Below are positions 16,107-24,175 of a stretch of DNA of 36,335 nucleotides, in pieces. Every line of letters begins with the position of its first letter. Within the stretch, counting starts at the first letter, position 1. The translations under genes were made by a program, and so were the position numbers. Below the pieces are notes generated by a model. That model did no database searches, was not told where the DNA came from, and saw only the letters and a program-made list of their open reading frames with translations. Where the stretch lies: NCBI GenBank assembly GCA_029934085.1, contig JAOZMY010000003.1, positions 1 through 36,335 on the forward strand, read 5' to 3'. The DNA comes from a bacterium (GTDB lineage Bacteria > Desulfobacterota > S145-22).

Positions 16107-18383
16107 TTATGTGGATGTGCCGGTGTTTTCTTCCGTTTCAAGGGGCGCGCGAAATCCACATTCCTTCACGGGGCAGCATTTGTAAACCTTGCCCCCAATC
16201 TTTTTGACAATTAGGTAAGGGCTATGACAATCTGGGCATTCCTCGGCGATGGGGCGGCTCCATAGGGAGAACTTGCAGGTGGGATATCTGCTGCAACTGT
16301 AGAAGGTTCGGCCCCGTTTGCTCCGGCGTTCCACCAGCTCCCCCTTGTGACATTCCGGACAGGGAACACCCGTGGTCTGGCGTTTCTTGAGGGGCTTGGT
16401 GTTCTTGCATTCAGGGAAACCAGAACACGCGAGGAACGGCCCGTAACGCCCCCGTTTAATGACCATGGGGCGACCACACTTCTCGCATTTCTCGTCGGTT
16501 TCCTGGGGTGGTTCCTTCTCCTTTCCCTCCATGGGACGGCGGTAACGGCACTCCGGGAAACCGGAGCAAGCGATAAATTTCCCATACTTTCCGTAGCGGA
16601 TGACCAGTGGTTTCCCGCACTCGGGGCAGGTTTCATCCGTCTTTTCCGTCAGGATATCGGAGCGTTTCAGTTCCTCTTCTTTTTTCTTCACCAGGGGATA
16701 AAAGTCTTCCCAGAATGTGCGGACCATCGGTTTCCACGCCATCTTCCCCTGAGCGATCTGGTCCAGCTGCTCCTCCATCCGGGCGGTGAACTGGGTGTCC
16801 ACATAGTGAGAAAAGTGGGTAACCAAAAGATCACTCACAATCATCCCAATCTCCTGAGGCACGAAGGCCTTGCGGATCAGGCGGGCGTAATCCCGGTTCC
16901 GAAGGGTCTGGAGGACCGTCGCGTAGGTGGAAGGTCGCCCGATCCCGTAACTCTCCAGGGTCTTGATGAGGGAGGCCTCCGTGTAGCGGGGCGGGGGTTG
17001 TGTGAAGTGTTGAATTGGCTTTATCTCCTCCAGGGCAAGGGCCTCTCCCTCCTCAAGGGGTGGAAGCAGGGTTTCCTTCGCCGTTTCGTTTAAGACCCTT
17101 AGATATCCTGGGAAGACGAGAACACTACCCGTAGCCTTAAATTGGGCTGTTTTGTCCTGTGAGTCGATGAGAACCGTTTGGGTGTCCCACTCCGCGGGGG
17201 CCATCTGGGAGGCGATGGTTCGGTTCCAGATGAGCCGGTAGAGGTCGAGGAGCTGGGGGGAAAGCACCGATTTGAGCTGCTCCGGCGTGCGCCTCAAGTC
17301 TGTGGGGCGGATTGCCTCATGGGCCTCCTGGGCGTTTTTTACCTTATTCTTATAAACGCGTGCCCTCGGGAGGGCATAGGGTTCCCCAAAGTGTTCGAGG
17401 ATAATCTGTTTTGCCTCGTGCAGGGCCTGTTTTGCCAGATGAACGCTGTCGGTTCGCATGTAGGTGATGAGCCCCACGGGCCCTTGCCCGATGTCGATCC
17501 CCTCGTAGAGCTGTTGGGCCAAGCGCATGGTTCGAGACGGAGAGAGATTCAGCTTGCGGGACGCCTCCTGCTGAAGGGTGCTGGTGATGAAGGGCGGCGG
17601 CGGGGTCTTCCGGCTGCTTTTGTGAGTAATGGCGCTGACCGTGTATCCCTTCTCCTTCAAGAGGGAGACCATCTCTTCGGCCTTTTCCCCTTTCTTGATG
17701 TCGAATTTCTTCAGCTTCGTACTGTCATAAACCACAAGTTCGGCCTCGAACGGTGTTTTTTCCTTCTGCCCGGAAAACTTGGCCTGGATCGACCAGTATT
17801 CCTTTGGCGTAAAGGCCTGGATCTCCTTTTCCCGATCACAGATGAGGCGGAGGGCTACCGACTGGACACGACCTGCGGAGAGTCCCGTGCGCACCTTCTT
17901 CCACAACAGGGGGCTGAGTGTAAATCCGTAGAGATAGTCAAGGACGACCCTCGCCTGCTGTGCGTCCACCAGGGGGATCAGGATGTCCCTGGGCTCTTTG
18001 ATGGCCGATTGAATCGCCTCTTTTGTAATCTCATGGAACACGATCCTGTGGATGGCGAGTTCCCTCTTTTTCCCGTTCCCATTCAGGCCTAAGGCCTTCA
18101 GGAGGTGGTAAGAGATGGCCTCGCCCTCCCGGTCCATGTCGCTGGCGAGATAGAGGGTGTTAACACCGGAGATGGCCTTTTTGATCCGGTCGATGTGTTT
18201 CTTCTTTTCAGGAATTACCTCGTATTTCGGCTCAAAATCATTGCTTACGTCCACCGATCCCTGTTTACTGGGTAAGGCCCGGACGTGGCCGTATGTGGCG
18301 AGGATCTTGAAATCTTTACCGAGGAAACGGCCGAGCGTCTTGGCCTTTGTGGGGGATTCCACGACCACCAGGGCTTTTTTCAT
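16107..18383 (-). CDS. topA: DNA topoisomerase I (type IA)
   Basis: TopA relaxes negative supercoils through a transient 5'-phosphotyrosine link. In the 758-residue protein the Toprim domain has Glu9 in VVVESPTKA and the DxDxE motif ASDMDREGE (Asp82, Asp84, Glu86). The catalytic Tyr308 sits in GLITYMRTDS. From about residue 590 there are four C-terminal zinc-ribbon modules: three close to the canonical CPECGKPLV...CSGFPEC form and a final degenerate CPDCHSPYL...CCPVKEC. Its ATG overlaps the dprA stop by 4 bases (18380-18383), so the two are translationally coupled. The pairing dprA-topA is common in bacteria. Confidence 0.97.
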   Translation of the reverse strand: MKKALVVVESPTKAKTLGRFLGKDFKILATYGHVRALPSKQGSVDVSNDFEPKYEVIPEKKKHIDRIKKAISGVNTLYLASDMDREGEAISYHLLKALGLNGNGKKRELAIHRIVFHEITKEAIQSAIKEPRDILIPLVDAQQARVVLDYLYGFTLSPLLWKKVRTGLSAGRVQSVALRLICDREKEIQAFTPKEYWSIQAKFSGQKEKTPFEAELVVYDSTKLKKFDIKKGEKAEEMVSLLKEKGYTVSAITHKSSRKTPPPPFITSTLQQEASRKLNLSPSRTMRLAQQLYEGIDIGQGPVGLITYMRTDSVHLAKQALHEAKQIILEHFGEPYALPRARVYKNKVKNAQEAHEAIRPTDLRRTPEQLKSVLSPQLLDLYRLIWNRTIASQMAPAEWDTQTVLIDSQDKTAQFKATGSVLVFPGYLRVLNETAKETLLPPLEEGEALALEEIKPIQHFTQPPPRYTEASLIKTLESYGIGRPSTYATVLQTLRNRDYARLIRKAFVPQEIGMIVSDLLVTHFSHYVDTQFTARMEEQLDQIAQGKMAWKPMVRTFWEDFYPLVKKKEEELKRSDILTEKTDETCPECGKPLVIRYGKYGKFIACSGFPECRYRRPMEGKEKEPPQETDEKCEKCGRPMVIKRGRYGPFLACSGFPECKNTKPLKKRQTTGVPCPECHKGELVERRSKRGRTFYSCSRYPTCKFSLWSRPIAEECPDCHSPYLIVKKIGGKVYKCCPVKECGFRAPLETEENTGTST

Positions 18384-19483
18384 CTGTTTTCTCCTAAGGG
18401 TATCTCTTTACGCGCGAAACATTGACCCGGAAGCCGGACGATCAGCCCGGTGATTTCCATGGAGAGGAGAGTGGGAAGTGCGTCTTTGGGGTCTGTTTCA
18501 CTGATTTGACAGAGTTGGTCAATTTGAACGGGTTCGCTACCGAGGTGTTGATATAGACGGGCGGCCAGTCCTTTCAACTTGGGTTGTGACGGGGCGGGGG
18601 GTGTTTCCCCGGAATGAACCGGCAGGGCCAATTCTTCCAGGATATCGTTCACATCTTCCACCAATTTGGCTCCCTGCTTGATCAGGGCGTGGCATCCCCG
18701 GCTGAGGGGGGACTCGGGCGGACCGGGCAGGGCGAAGACCTCTCGTCCTTGTTCCAGGGCCAGGCGGGCCGTGATGAGAGATCCGCTCCGCTTCGTGGCC
18801 TGAACAACGACCACGCCCCGTGAAAGGCCGCTGATGATCCGGTTCCGCCGCGGGAAATTTCTCGGTTCAGGGGGGCGCTGACAGGGAAACTCAGAGAACA
18901 CGCAGCCCCGTGAGGCGATTTCATCGGCCAAGTCCTTGTTTTCCGCTGGGTAAAAGTGGTTGAATCCGGAACCCAGCACGCCGATGGTTCGGCCACCGGC
19001 TTCGAGGGCGCCCTGATGGGCCGCGGTATCGATCCCGCGAGCCAGACCGCTTACGATCGTGATGCCCCGTCGCGCCAAACTGGCGGCGAGAGTCTTCGCC
19101 AGGCTTTTTCCTCGGTAATCGGCCTGGCGGGAACCCACAATGGCGATCGCGGTTTGATCCTCGGGAAGATAGGAGCCCTTTATGTAAAGAATGGAGGGAG
19201 GGGCGTAAATGTCCCTTAAAGGATGAGGATATTCAGGATCGTCATGGGTGACAATCCGAAGCTGTTGACTCTCGGCGGCCTCACGTTCCGCCCGGACGAC
19301 CGCGGGGAAATCGATCTGGGATATTCGCTTTGCTACCTTTGGACGCACACCCGCTGTCTGGATCAGGTCCTCACGGCTTGGAAAGGTACCATGCCTTTCA
19401 AAAAGGGTCTTTATAGCCTCCAACTGTGCGGGTTGGAGGCCGTCGATAGAATTCAAGGCGATGAGAATCTCTTTCCAGGTCAT
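18380..19483 (-). CDS. dprA: DNA-processing protein DprA
   Basis: DprA binds incoming single-stranded DNA and loads RecA during transformation. The 367-residue form has an N-terminal SAM-like helical part (LNSIDGLQPAQLEAIKTLF). The Rossmann-like core follows, with IAIVGSRQADYRG, VSGLARGIDTAAHQGALEAG and FPRRNRIISGLSRGVVVVQA. A C-terminal winged-helix-like domain ends near residue 350. The ATG at 19483 matches the usual family start but has no Shine-Dalgarno. An in-frame TTG at 19540 has GAGGT 6 bases ahead and would add 19 residues encoded partly by a triplicated heptamer. The start is therefore unsettled. First gene of dprA-topA. Confidence 0.93.
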   Translation of the reverse strand: MTWKEILIALNSIDGLQPAQLEAIKTLFERHGTFPSREDLIQTAGVRPKVAKRISQIDFPAVVRAEREAAESQQLRIVTHDDPEYPHPLRDIYAPPSILYIKGSYLPEDQTAIAIVGSRQADYRGKSLAKTLAASLARRGITIVSGLARGIDTAAHQGALEAGGRTIGVLGSGFNHFYPAENKDLADEIASRGCVFSEFPCQRPPEPRNFPRRNRIISGLSRGVVVVQATKRSGSLITARLALEQGREVFALPGPPESPLSRGCHALIKQGAKLVEDVNDILEELALPVHSGETPPAPSQPKLKGLAARLYQHLGSEPVQIDQLCQISETDPKDALPTLLSMEITGLIVRLPGQCFARKEIPLGENR

Positions 19484-19488
19484 ATTTC

Positions 19489-19509
19489 GATAGGTGATAG
19501 GTGATAGGT
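19489..19509. repeat. three tandem copies of the heptamer GATAGGT
   Basis: GATAGGT occurs at 19489-19495, 19496-19502 and 19503-19509 without mismatch. The array lies 5 bases upstream of the dprA ATG, or inside dprA if the TTG at 19540 is the start. Confidence 0.85.
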
Positions 19510-19647
19510 TAGAGGCGAGAGGGTTTTCCCTAGAGGGCAAGGTTGGACCTCAAGCGAAACCTTTATCCTTATGTTTTTTTGAAGGCTCTTCCCATGCCAT
19601 CCGCTTGTGGCCATTGTCGTGTTTCCCCTCTATTTTTAGAAAACAGG

Positions 19648-19676
19648 TGTAAATCACGAATTTGGGGACTTGTCAA
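19648..19676 (-). promoter_or_regulatory. candidate promoter of dprA-topA
   Basis: Minus-strand TTGACA (19676-19671) lies within the end of the DUF2059 gene and is followed after 17 bases by TTTACA (19653-19648). The -35 is perfect, the -10 only 3/6. Confidence 0.35.
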
Positions 19677-20187
19677 TGCCCTTTTTACCCTTCGGCGCGG
19701 TTTTTCCAGGTGCTTTCCCGCTTTTAGGCTTGTAGCCTTGGGCCTTCAACTCCTTGAAAACCTGGATGATCCAACCCATAGCCCACTTTTTCCCCCTCTC
19801 CGCCGAGGCCGCCACCATGCGCTCCTTGGCGGCAAGGTAATGTTGACCGGCGGGGGTTTTGTAGAAGGCTACGAGCTGTTTCAGGTCTTCGAGAGAGAGG
19901 TTTTCCGCGTAAATGGTGACGAAGGAATCGAGAAGTTCCCGCACATCAATGCGTTTGTCGAGTTTCTTCCAATATTCAGCCGGTGCGTCCGGGAAGGATT
20001 CCTTCAAGGCCTTGATGATGCGGGCCTTCATCTCATTGGCCAGTTTGGCTCCGTTGGTCAGCTTCATCAGCTTGAGGATCTCGGTCCTCTTTTCCGGCGA
20101 CACGGTCGTTTGCGCCATTGCCGGGAGAAGGGTGCAAAAGACAAAAGCCGCGATTACAGGCAAAAAAATGAACCATTTCCTTTTCAT
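19654..20187 (-). CDS. secreted DUF2059-domain protein
   Basis: The 177-residue protein starts with a signal peptide (KRKWFIFLPVIAAFVFCTLL, cleavage after PAMA) and should be periplasmic. The mature part is helical and carries the DUF2059 pattern: SFVTIYAENLSLEDLKQLVA then FYKTPAGQHYL. The C-terminal 25 residues are rich in Lys, Gly and Pro (KSGKAPGKTAPKGKKG) and look disordered. DUF2059 has no settled biochemical role. It has its own promoter (20228-20256) and GGAG 5 bases before the ATG. It is followed by dprA-topA in the same direction but 170 bases away. Confidence 0.85.
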   Translation of the reverse strand: MKRKWFIFLPVIAAFVFCTLLPAMAQTTVSPEKRTEILKLMKLTNGAKLANEMKARIIKALKESFPDAPAEYWKKLDKRIDVRELLDSFVTIYAENLSLEDLKQLVAFYKTPAGQHYLAAKERMVAASAERGKKWAMGWIIQVFKELKAQGYKPKSGKAPGKTAPKGKKGIDKSPNS

Positions 20188-20227
20188 GATGACTCCATTC
20201 GGTTACAGGGTGAACGATTGTTTTTTG

Positions 20228-20256
20228 CTTATGCCATGTTTTTTTGGGTGGGTCAA
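20228..20256 (-). promoter_or_regulatory. promoter of the DUF2059 gene
   Basis: Minus-strand TTGACC (20256-20251), 17 bases, then CATAAG (20233-20228): 5/6 and 4/6 to consensus, with a predicted leader of about 34 bases. Confidence 0.45.
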
Positions 20257-20491
20257 TATCAGCTCTAAGCACTGGATGGTAAGGTTCTCGAACGGAAGAG
20301 ACTCCACGTCGTTTAGGATTTACAGGGTCACCCCATAACTTGACGTGCTGGCAGGGCTTTTGTTGGCCTTGGAGGTTTTTTATTGCGAGTAAGCCTCTAT
20401 GTAGGTTTGGTTATCCTATAATGGGCAGTGTCGAGAATTTTTTGCAAATGGATCCTTGTTTTCAGATGAGCGCGGATCGGGTTATTGTTGT

Positions 20492-20519
20492 TTGACAAAT
20501 TGAGTAATTGTAATATTCT
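20492..20519 (+). promoter_or_regulatory. promoter of the OmpA-type gene pair
   Basis: TTGACA (20492-20497) is perfect and TATTCT (20514-20519) follows after 16 bases. The start would be near 20526, giving a 5' leader of about 217 bases that includes the hairpin at 20683-20708. Confidence 0.45.
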
Positions 20520-20682
20520 TTATATAGAGAAAAATTTTGATTTTATGAAAGTTCCTATTAGTTTAGTTTGCCGAGCAGAGGGAGCTTTTATGAGGCAGAA
20601 AGGTAATGTCTTTCTTCCTAAAAGAGATTTTCCTACTTTTTATTGTTTCTATAGAAAAAGACTACGCGTTTTTTAAGAGGGG

Positions 20683-20708
20683 CAGGCAACTCGTCCGGGA
20701 ATTGCCTG
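20683..20708 (+). promoter_or_regulatory. stem-loop in the OmpA-type gene leader
   Basis: CAGGCAA (20683-20689) pairs perfectly with TTGCCTG (20702-20708) across a 12-base loop. It ends 22 bases before the Shine-Dalgarno GGGAG (20731-20735), so it could affect translation or message stability. No T-run of terminator type follows. Confidence 0.4.
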
Positions 20709-20742
20709 TTTATGCATTTTGTAACCTTTTGGGAGAAATGTC

Positions 20743-21579
20743 ATGAAAAAACAAAAAGGGAGAATTTTATTTGCAGGGTGTTTTATCCTTTTGCTTGTCG
20801 GTGTTGCACATCCACAGAGTGATGCAAAAAACTGCAAGGACCATCCCTTGTTTACAAGGATGCCAAACTTCTGCCTCAAAGGATGCGAGTTCAAGGAATT
20901 TGGCAAGGTGGATTTCGTAAATGAGAAGGGTAATGATATTGAGGTTGAGGGGAAGGTTTACCGAGCAGATTATTGGTTAAAAGAGGGGTTCAGATCTCCA
21001 GGTGAGCTCAAGATCTTGAGGAATTTTTCAAATGCCATCAAGGAGATCGGGGGCATGGTGGTGAAAGAGGAGAGAGGCAATGTTTATCTGAAGCTAAAAA
21101 AATCGGGGAAGGTTTTTTGGGTAATCGTTGATACGAGCAATTCCGGGGAACACTATGAACTTACCATTGTGGAAAAGGCGGACATGGCCCAGGAGGTTGT
21201 CGCGGATGCCAATAGTCTTATGGACAAGATTCTAATGACAGGCCACGCCTCGGTTTACGGGATCTATTTCGATTTCAACAAGACTGAGATAAAACCCGAG
21301 TCAAGCAAGGCTCTCAAAGAGATTGGAAAACTCCTTCGACAGAACCCGGGGCTAAAACTCTATGTTGTAGGGCACACCGATAATGTAGGGAAGTTTGCCT
21401 ACAACATGAAGCTTTCCAGGGCGCGGGCGGAGGCCGTGGTTCGCACGTTGGTGGATACTTACCATGTTGCCTCTCAGAGGCTTGCCCCTTATGGCGTGGG
21501 GCCGCTCGCACCTGTTGCGTCCAACAAATCGGAGGAAGGACGCGCAAAGAACAGGCGAGTAGAACTAGTTGAAAAATAG
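20743..21579 (+). CDS. OmpA-family periplasmic/outer membrane protein
   Basis: The 278-residue protein has a signal peptide (GRILFAGCFILLLVGVAHPQS). A unique domain of about 140 residues with four Cys near its start (NCKDHP, NFCLKGCEF) is followed by a C-terminal OmpA domain from about residue 163. That domain has YFDFNKTEIKPESSKALKEI, the VVGHTDNVG motif, NMKLSRARAEAV and the closing GRAKNRRVEL, all features of non-covalent peptidoglycan binding. The N-terminal domain is not a beta-barrel, so the protein probably links peptidoglycan to another envelope component. GGGAG lies 7 bases before the ATG. It is followed after 13 bases by an unknown secreted protein, likely co-transcribed. Confidence 0.9.
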   Translation: MKKQKGRILFAGCFILLLVGVAHPQSDAKNCKDHPLFTRMPNFCLKGCEFKEFGKVDFVNEKGNDIEVEGKVYRADYWLKEGFRSPGELKILRNFSNAIKEIGGMVVKEERGNVYLKLKKSGKVFWVIVDTSNSGEHYELTIVEKADMAQEVVADANSLMDKILMTGHASVYGIYFDFNKTEIKPESSKALKEIGKLLRQNPGLKLYVVGHTDNVGKFAYNMKLSRARAEAVVRTLVDTYHVASQRLAPYGVGPLAPVASNKSEEGRAKNRRVELVEK

Positions 21580-21592
21580 AAGGAGAATCGCC

Positions 21593-22141
21593 ATGAGAAA
21601 AAAGATGTGTGTCTGTTTAGTATTTCTCGTTGCGATTGGTTTTTCAACGGTCGGTTACCCCGAACAGAAAAGGGCCACCTGTTTTCTCCAAGTAATGTAT
21701 TATTGGAAACTTCTCCCGAATTGTGGGACATTGGACGTGAATTCGTGTCGGGTTCCATTCCATGTGTCCGGCAATAAAATCGTCGGAGAGTACGAGGTGG
21801 GGAAAGACGAGATTCCCCCGAAGGACTTAGTGCCTCACCCTATAGGTCCTTTGCAGCATATCGATTTCTCATTCGTTTGTGGTGCCTGCAAGGTGTCGGG
21901 AATGCTGTTTATCAATAAGGTATGGGGACGGGTTGAGAAAGTTGGCGCAAAAAAGATGTTGCACTTTTATATTCAACGAACCCGGAGTGTTTGCAAGGTT
22001 GACTGTCCGGGGACACAGCAGGATTTTGATTGTTCGGTACAAGAGCCCGTGCTTGATGAATTTGTGATGCCCTTTAAAGATGGTGCTATCTTGACCAGAG
22101 GGACACGGGTGGTTTTAAAATACGCTCTCTTTCTCAAGTAA
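21593..22141 (+). CDS. secreted Cys-containing protein of unknown function
   Basis: I do not recognise a family. The 182-residue product has a signal peptide (MRKKMCVCLVFLVAIGFST) and a mature region of about 160 residues with at least seven cysteines, several in pairs (FVCGACKVSG, CKVDCPG, DFDCS), which suggests disulfides in the periplasm. The fold appears beta-rich. AGGAG is 7 bases before the ATG at 21593; a TTG 24 bases earlier is in frame but lacks a site and overlaps the OmpA-type gene. Tight spacing (13 bases) suggests that it works with the OmpA-type protein. No membrane helix follows the signal. Confidence 0.7.
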   Translation: MRKKMCVCLVFLVAIGFSTVGYPEQKRATCFLQVMYYWKLLPNCGTLDVNSCRVPFHVSGNKIVGEYEVGKDEIPPKDLVPHPIGPLQHIDFSFVCGACKVSGMLFINKVWGRVEKVGAKKMLHFYIQRTRSVCKVDCPGTQQDFDCSVQEPVLDEFVMPFKDGAILTRGTRVVLKYALFLK

Positions 22142-22267
22142 TAAGTTACTGCAAAAAGGCTGACAGGGTTGCATTTTTTCACGTGAGCATATAAAAATAA
22201 AAGACATCTGAAGGACGAACCTTGGTAGATTGGTAAGCGAGTAACCCAGTAAAATTTTTTGGATGCG

Positions 22268-22289
22268 CCGGATGTGTATAATCGTCCGG
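22268..22289. promoter_or_regulatory. inverted repeat enclosing a TATAAT box, promoter/operator of the symporter genes
   Basis: CCGGATG and CGTCCGG (6 of 7 arm bases complementary, outer five perfect) flank TGTATAAT, so a perfect -10 box TATAAT (22277-22282) lies in the loop. A T6 run at 22255-22260 stands at -35 distance but is not a good -35 box. The layout fits a promoter occluded or activated by a dimeric regulator. Confidence 0.45.
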
Positions 22290-22321
22290 AACCGTTAACC
22301 TTTTAACAAGGGAGGTTGGCT

Positions 22322-22603
22322 ATGGGTGGATCCAACGAAAACGGGGACTATGGTATTACCGTCTTTAAACCCGGTACCCCAAAGAGTGCAAAGACAAGGG
22401 GAATATTTTTCTTCATTGTCTTTTGCGTAATCATTCTCGTGCAGGCCTTCTATTGGGTTTTTGCCAACAAGGTTCTGCCTATCGTCCTGGGCATGCCCTT
22501 TGGCATGTTCTTTATTGTCCTTTTCATCGCTATTGAGTTTGTGGCTTTGGTGATCCTCTATTTCCTTGAATCGAGTGAAGACTCGGAAGGAGGGAGTATC
22601 TAA
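22322..22603 (+). CDS. small two-helix membrane protein (DUF3311-like), symporter small subunit
   Basis: The 93-residue protein has a polar N-terminus of about 25 residues and two membrane helices (IFFFIVFCVIILVQAFYWVF and FFIVLFIAIEFVALVILYFL). Between them NKVLPIVLGMPFGMF resembles the N-x3-P-x3-G-x-P-F core of DUF3311 proteins. Such proteins are commonly encoded directly before an SSS permease, as here, and are thought to act with it. GGAGG is 6 bases before the ATG at 22322; a TTG at 22316 would touch the ribosome site and is rejected. Its stop overlaps the ATG of the permease by one base (TAATG). Confidence 0.75.
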   Translation: MGGSNENGDYGITVFKPGTPKSAKTRGIFFFIVFCVIILVQAFYWVFANKVLPIVLGMPFGMFFIVLFIAIEFVALVILYFLESSEDSEGGSI

Positions 22604-24060
22604 TGTCCTGGATCGTCGTGATTGTTATTATGTTTATCTATCTGTTCTTCGTCCTGTTTCTCGGGACGTTTGCCGGCCGTGGTCGTGAGAATTCCGTCGT
22701 GGAGTATATCGCAGCCAGCCGAAACCTGGGGTTTCTCGTCATGTATTTCCTGCTCGGAGGGGCCATCTTCAGCGCCTTCGCCTATCTGGGTGGGCCGGGA
22801 TGGGCCTATTCCAAGGGAGCCGCTTCGTTTTACATCCTCGGATACTGTGCGCTCGGACTGGTTCCGTGGTGGCTGTGGGGACCCCGGGCCCTGCGGGCGG
22901 GAAAGAAATTCAACTATGTGACACAGGCCGAACTCTTCGCCGACAGATTCCAGTCCAAGACGCTGTCGGTTATTATCGCCATCGTATCGATTCTGGCCTT
23001 CATCCAGTATATCACCCTTCAAATGAAAGGCTGTGCCTATATCTTCCAGATTGGCTCGGGCGGCCGCATCCCCTTCTGGGCGGGAGCCTTGATCGCCTAC
23101 GCCGTGGTGGTGATCTACGTCTTCTTCGGCGGGGTCAGGGGTGTGGCATGGACCAATGTTTTCCAAGGTGCCTTCATGATTACCATCGCGTGGGTTTTGG
23201 GGCTCTACTTCGCTTTCAAGCTCTACGGCGGACCCGGCAACATGTTCATGAAGATCTACCAGGCCAACCCGACCCATCTCTTGGTAGGCCCGGGTACGAA
23301 GATGAGTTTCGCTGCCTACAGCAGCGCGCTGCTGGTTTCGGTCCTGGGGTTCGCCATGTGGCCCCACCTCTTCATGAAGGCCTACACAGCGGAGAGTGAG
23401 AAGGTATTGAAGAAGACGATTGTCATGTATCCGACCTTCGCCATCTTCCTGGTTCCCGTGCTCTTCATCGGCTTCGCCGGTTTCCTGCAGGTAACGCCGG
23501 ACAAGCTGGGGGCGCCCGACCGGATTCTGCCGTGGATGTTCATGCACATGCACTTCCCCTCAGTCATCGTGGGACTGGTTCTCGCCGCCGCTCTGGCCGC
23601 GGCCATGTCCACACAGGACACCATCACCCACGCGGCCGGTTCCATCTTCGCCCAGGACTTCATGCAACCGCTTCGGAAAGAGAAGCTGTCGGATAAGGAG
23701 GAGTTCGGCTGGATCCGGATCTCCGTGGTGGTCTTTGGGGCCGTGTCGTATTTCGTGGCCATTTTCGGTGGTCAGACCCTCGTTTCCCTCCTGTTGGGGG
23801 CTTATGGATCCATTGTCCAGTTCCTTCCCTTGGCGGTGGCTACCTTCTTCTGGCCCAGGGCCACGAAGGCGGGAGCCATTGCCGGGCTTCTCGTGGGGGT
23901 GTTTTACAATTACGGGATCGTTCTCCATTATATCCCAAAATTGTGGGGGATTCACGCGGGTATTCAGGGGCTTGTCCTGAACTTCATCGTGATGATCGTG
24001 GTTTCTCTGTTGACGAAACCGATGGACAAGGAACACGTCCGCAAATTTGCTGAACTGTAA
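22603..24060 (+). CDS. sodium:solute symporter (SSS family)
   Basis: The 485-residue permease belongs to the SSS family and should import an organic solute with sodium. About 13 hydrophobic segments are visible from WIVVIVIMFIYLFFVLFLG to GLVLNFIVMIVVSLLTK. Family features include the N-terminal helices with EYIAASRNLGFLVMYFLLGG, the GGVRGVAWTNVFQG motif, and AAALAAAMSTQDTITHAAGS. The substrate cannot be told from sequence: short-chain carboxylates, amino acids and pantothenate are all handled by relatives. Translation is coupled to the small membrane protein ahead of it. A terminator follows at 24075-24116. Confidence 0.92.
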   Translation: MSWIVVIVIMFIYLFFVLFLGTFAGRGRENSVVEYIAASRNLGFLVMYFLLGGAIFSAFAYLGGPGWAYSKGAASFYILGYCALGLVPWWLWGPRALRAGKKFNYVTQAELFADRFQSKTLSVIIAIVSILAFIQYITLQMKGCAYIFQIGSGGRIPFWAGALIAYAVVVIYVFFGGVRGVAWTNVFQGAFMITIAWVLGLYFAFKLYGGPGNMFMKIYQANPTHLLVGPGTKMSFAAYSSALLVSVLGFAMWPHLFMKAYTAESEKVLKKTIVMYPTFAIFLVPVLFIGFAGFLQVTPDKLGAPDRILPWMFMHMHFPSVIVGLVLAAALAAAMSTQDTITHAAGSIFAQDFMQPLRKEKLSDKEEFGWIRISVVVFGAVSYFVAIFGGQTLVSLLLGAYGSIVQFLPLAVATFFWPRATKAGAIAGLLVGVFYNYGIVLHYIPKLWGIHAGIQGLVLNFIVMIVVSLLTKPMDKEHVRKFAEL

Positions 24061-24074
24061 GAGTGATTCGAACA

Positions 24075-24116
24075 GGGTCCGGACGGTAGCCTTATCGGCC
24101 GGGCCCTCTTATTTTT
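24075..24116 (+). terminator. Rho-independent-type terminator after the symporter gene
   Basis: GGGTCCGG (24075-24082) pairs with CCGGGCCC (24099-24106) with one G-U pair, and a T-rich run TCTTATTTTT ends at 24116. It separates the symporter from the M20 gene, which then depends on read-through or a promoter of its own that I could not find. Confidence 0.7.
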
Positions 24117-24175
24117 AACCATTAACGCGTGCAGGGACATCCCATCGCAAGGACGATGCCCCGGGAGTTGACCTG

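Larger units (their letters stand above)
20188..20742. other. 555-base intergenic region between divergent DUF2059 and ompA-type genes
   Basis: It contains the DUF2059 promoter (20228-20256), a perfect but isolated TATAAT at 20417-20422, a plus-strand promoter at 20492-20519 and a hairpin at 20683-20708. The stretch from about 20480 to 20680 is much richer in A+T than its surroundings. A 63-codon frame there lacks a ribosome binding site and is not called. No tRNA or known riboswitch was recognised. Confidence 0.5.

Noticed and set aside
20485-20676. 63-codon plus-strand frame in the AT-rich leader
   Set aside because: It starts at a TTG that overlaps the promoter, has no ribosome site and no resemblance to a known protein.
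22175-22190. Second parS-like sequence (TTTTTCACGTGAGCAT)
   Set aside because: Only the TTTCACGTGA core matches; five of 16 positions differ, including the whole right end, so ParB binding is unlikely.
22600-23553. 317-codon antisense frame opposite the SSS symporter
   Set aside because: No hydrophobic core or family motif, and it lies fully within a clear permease gene.
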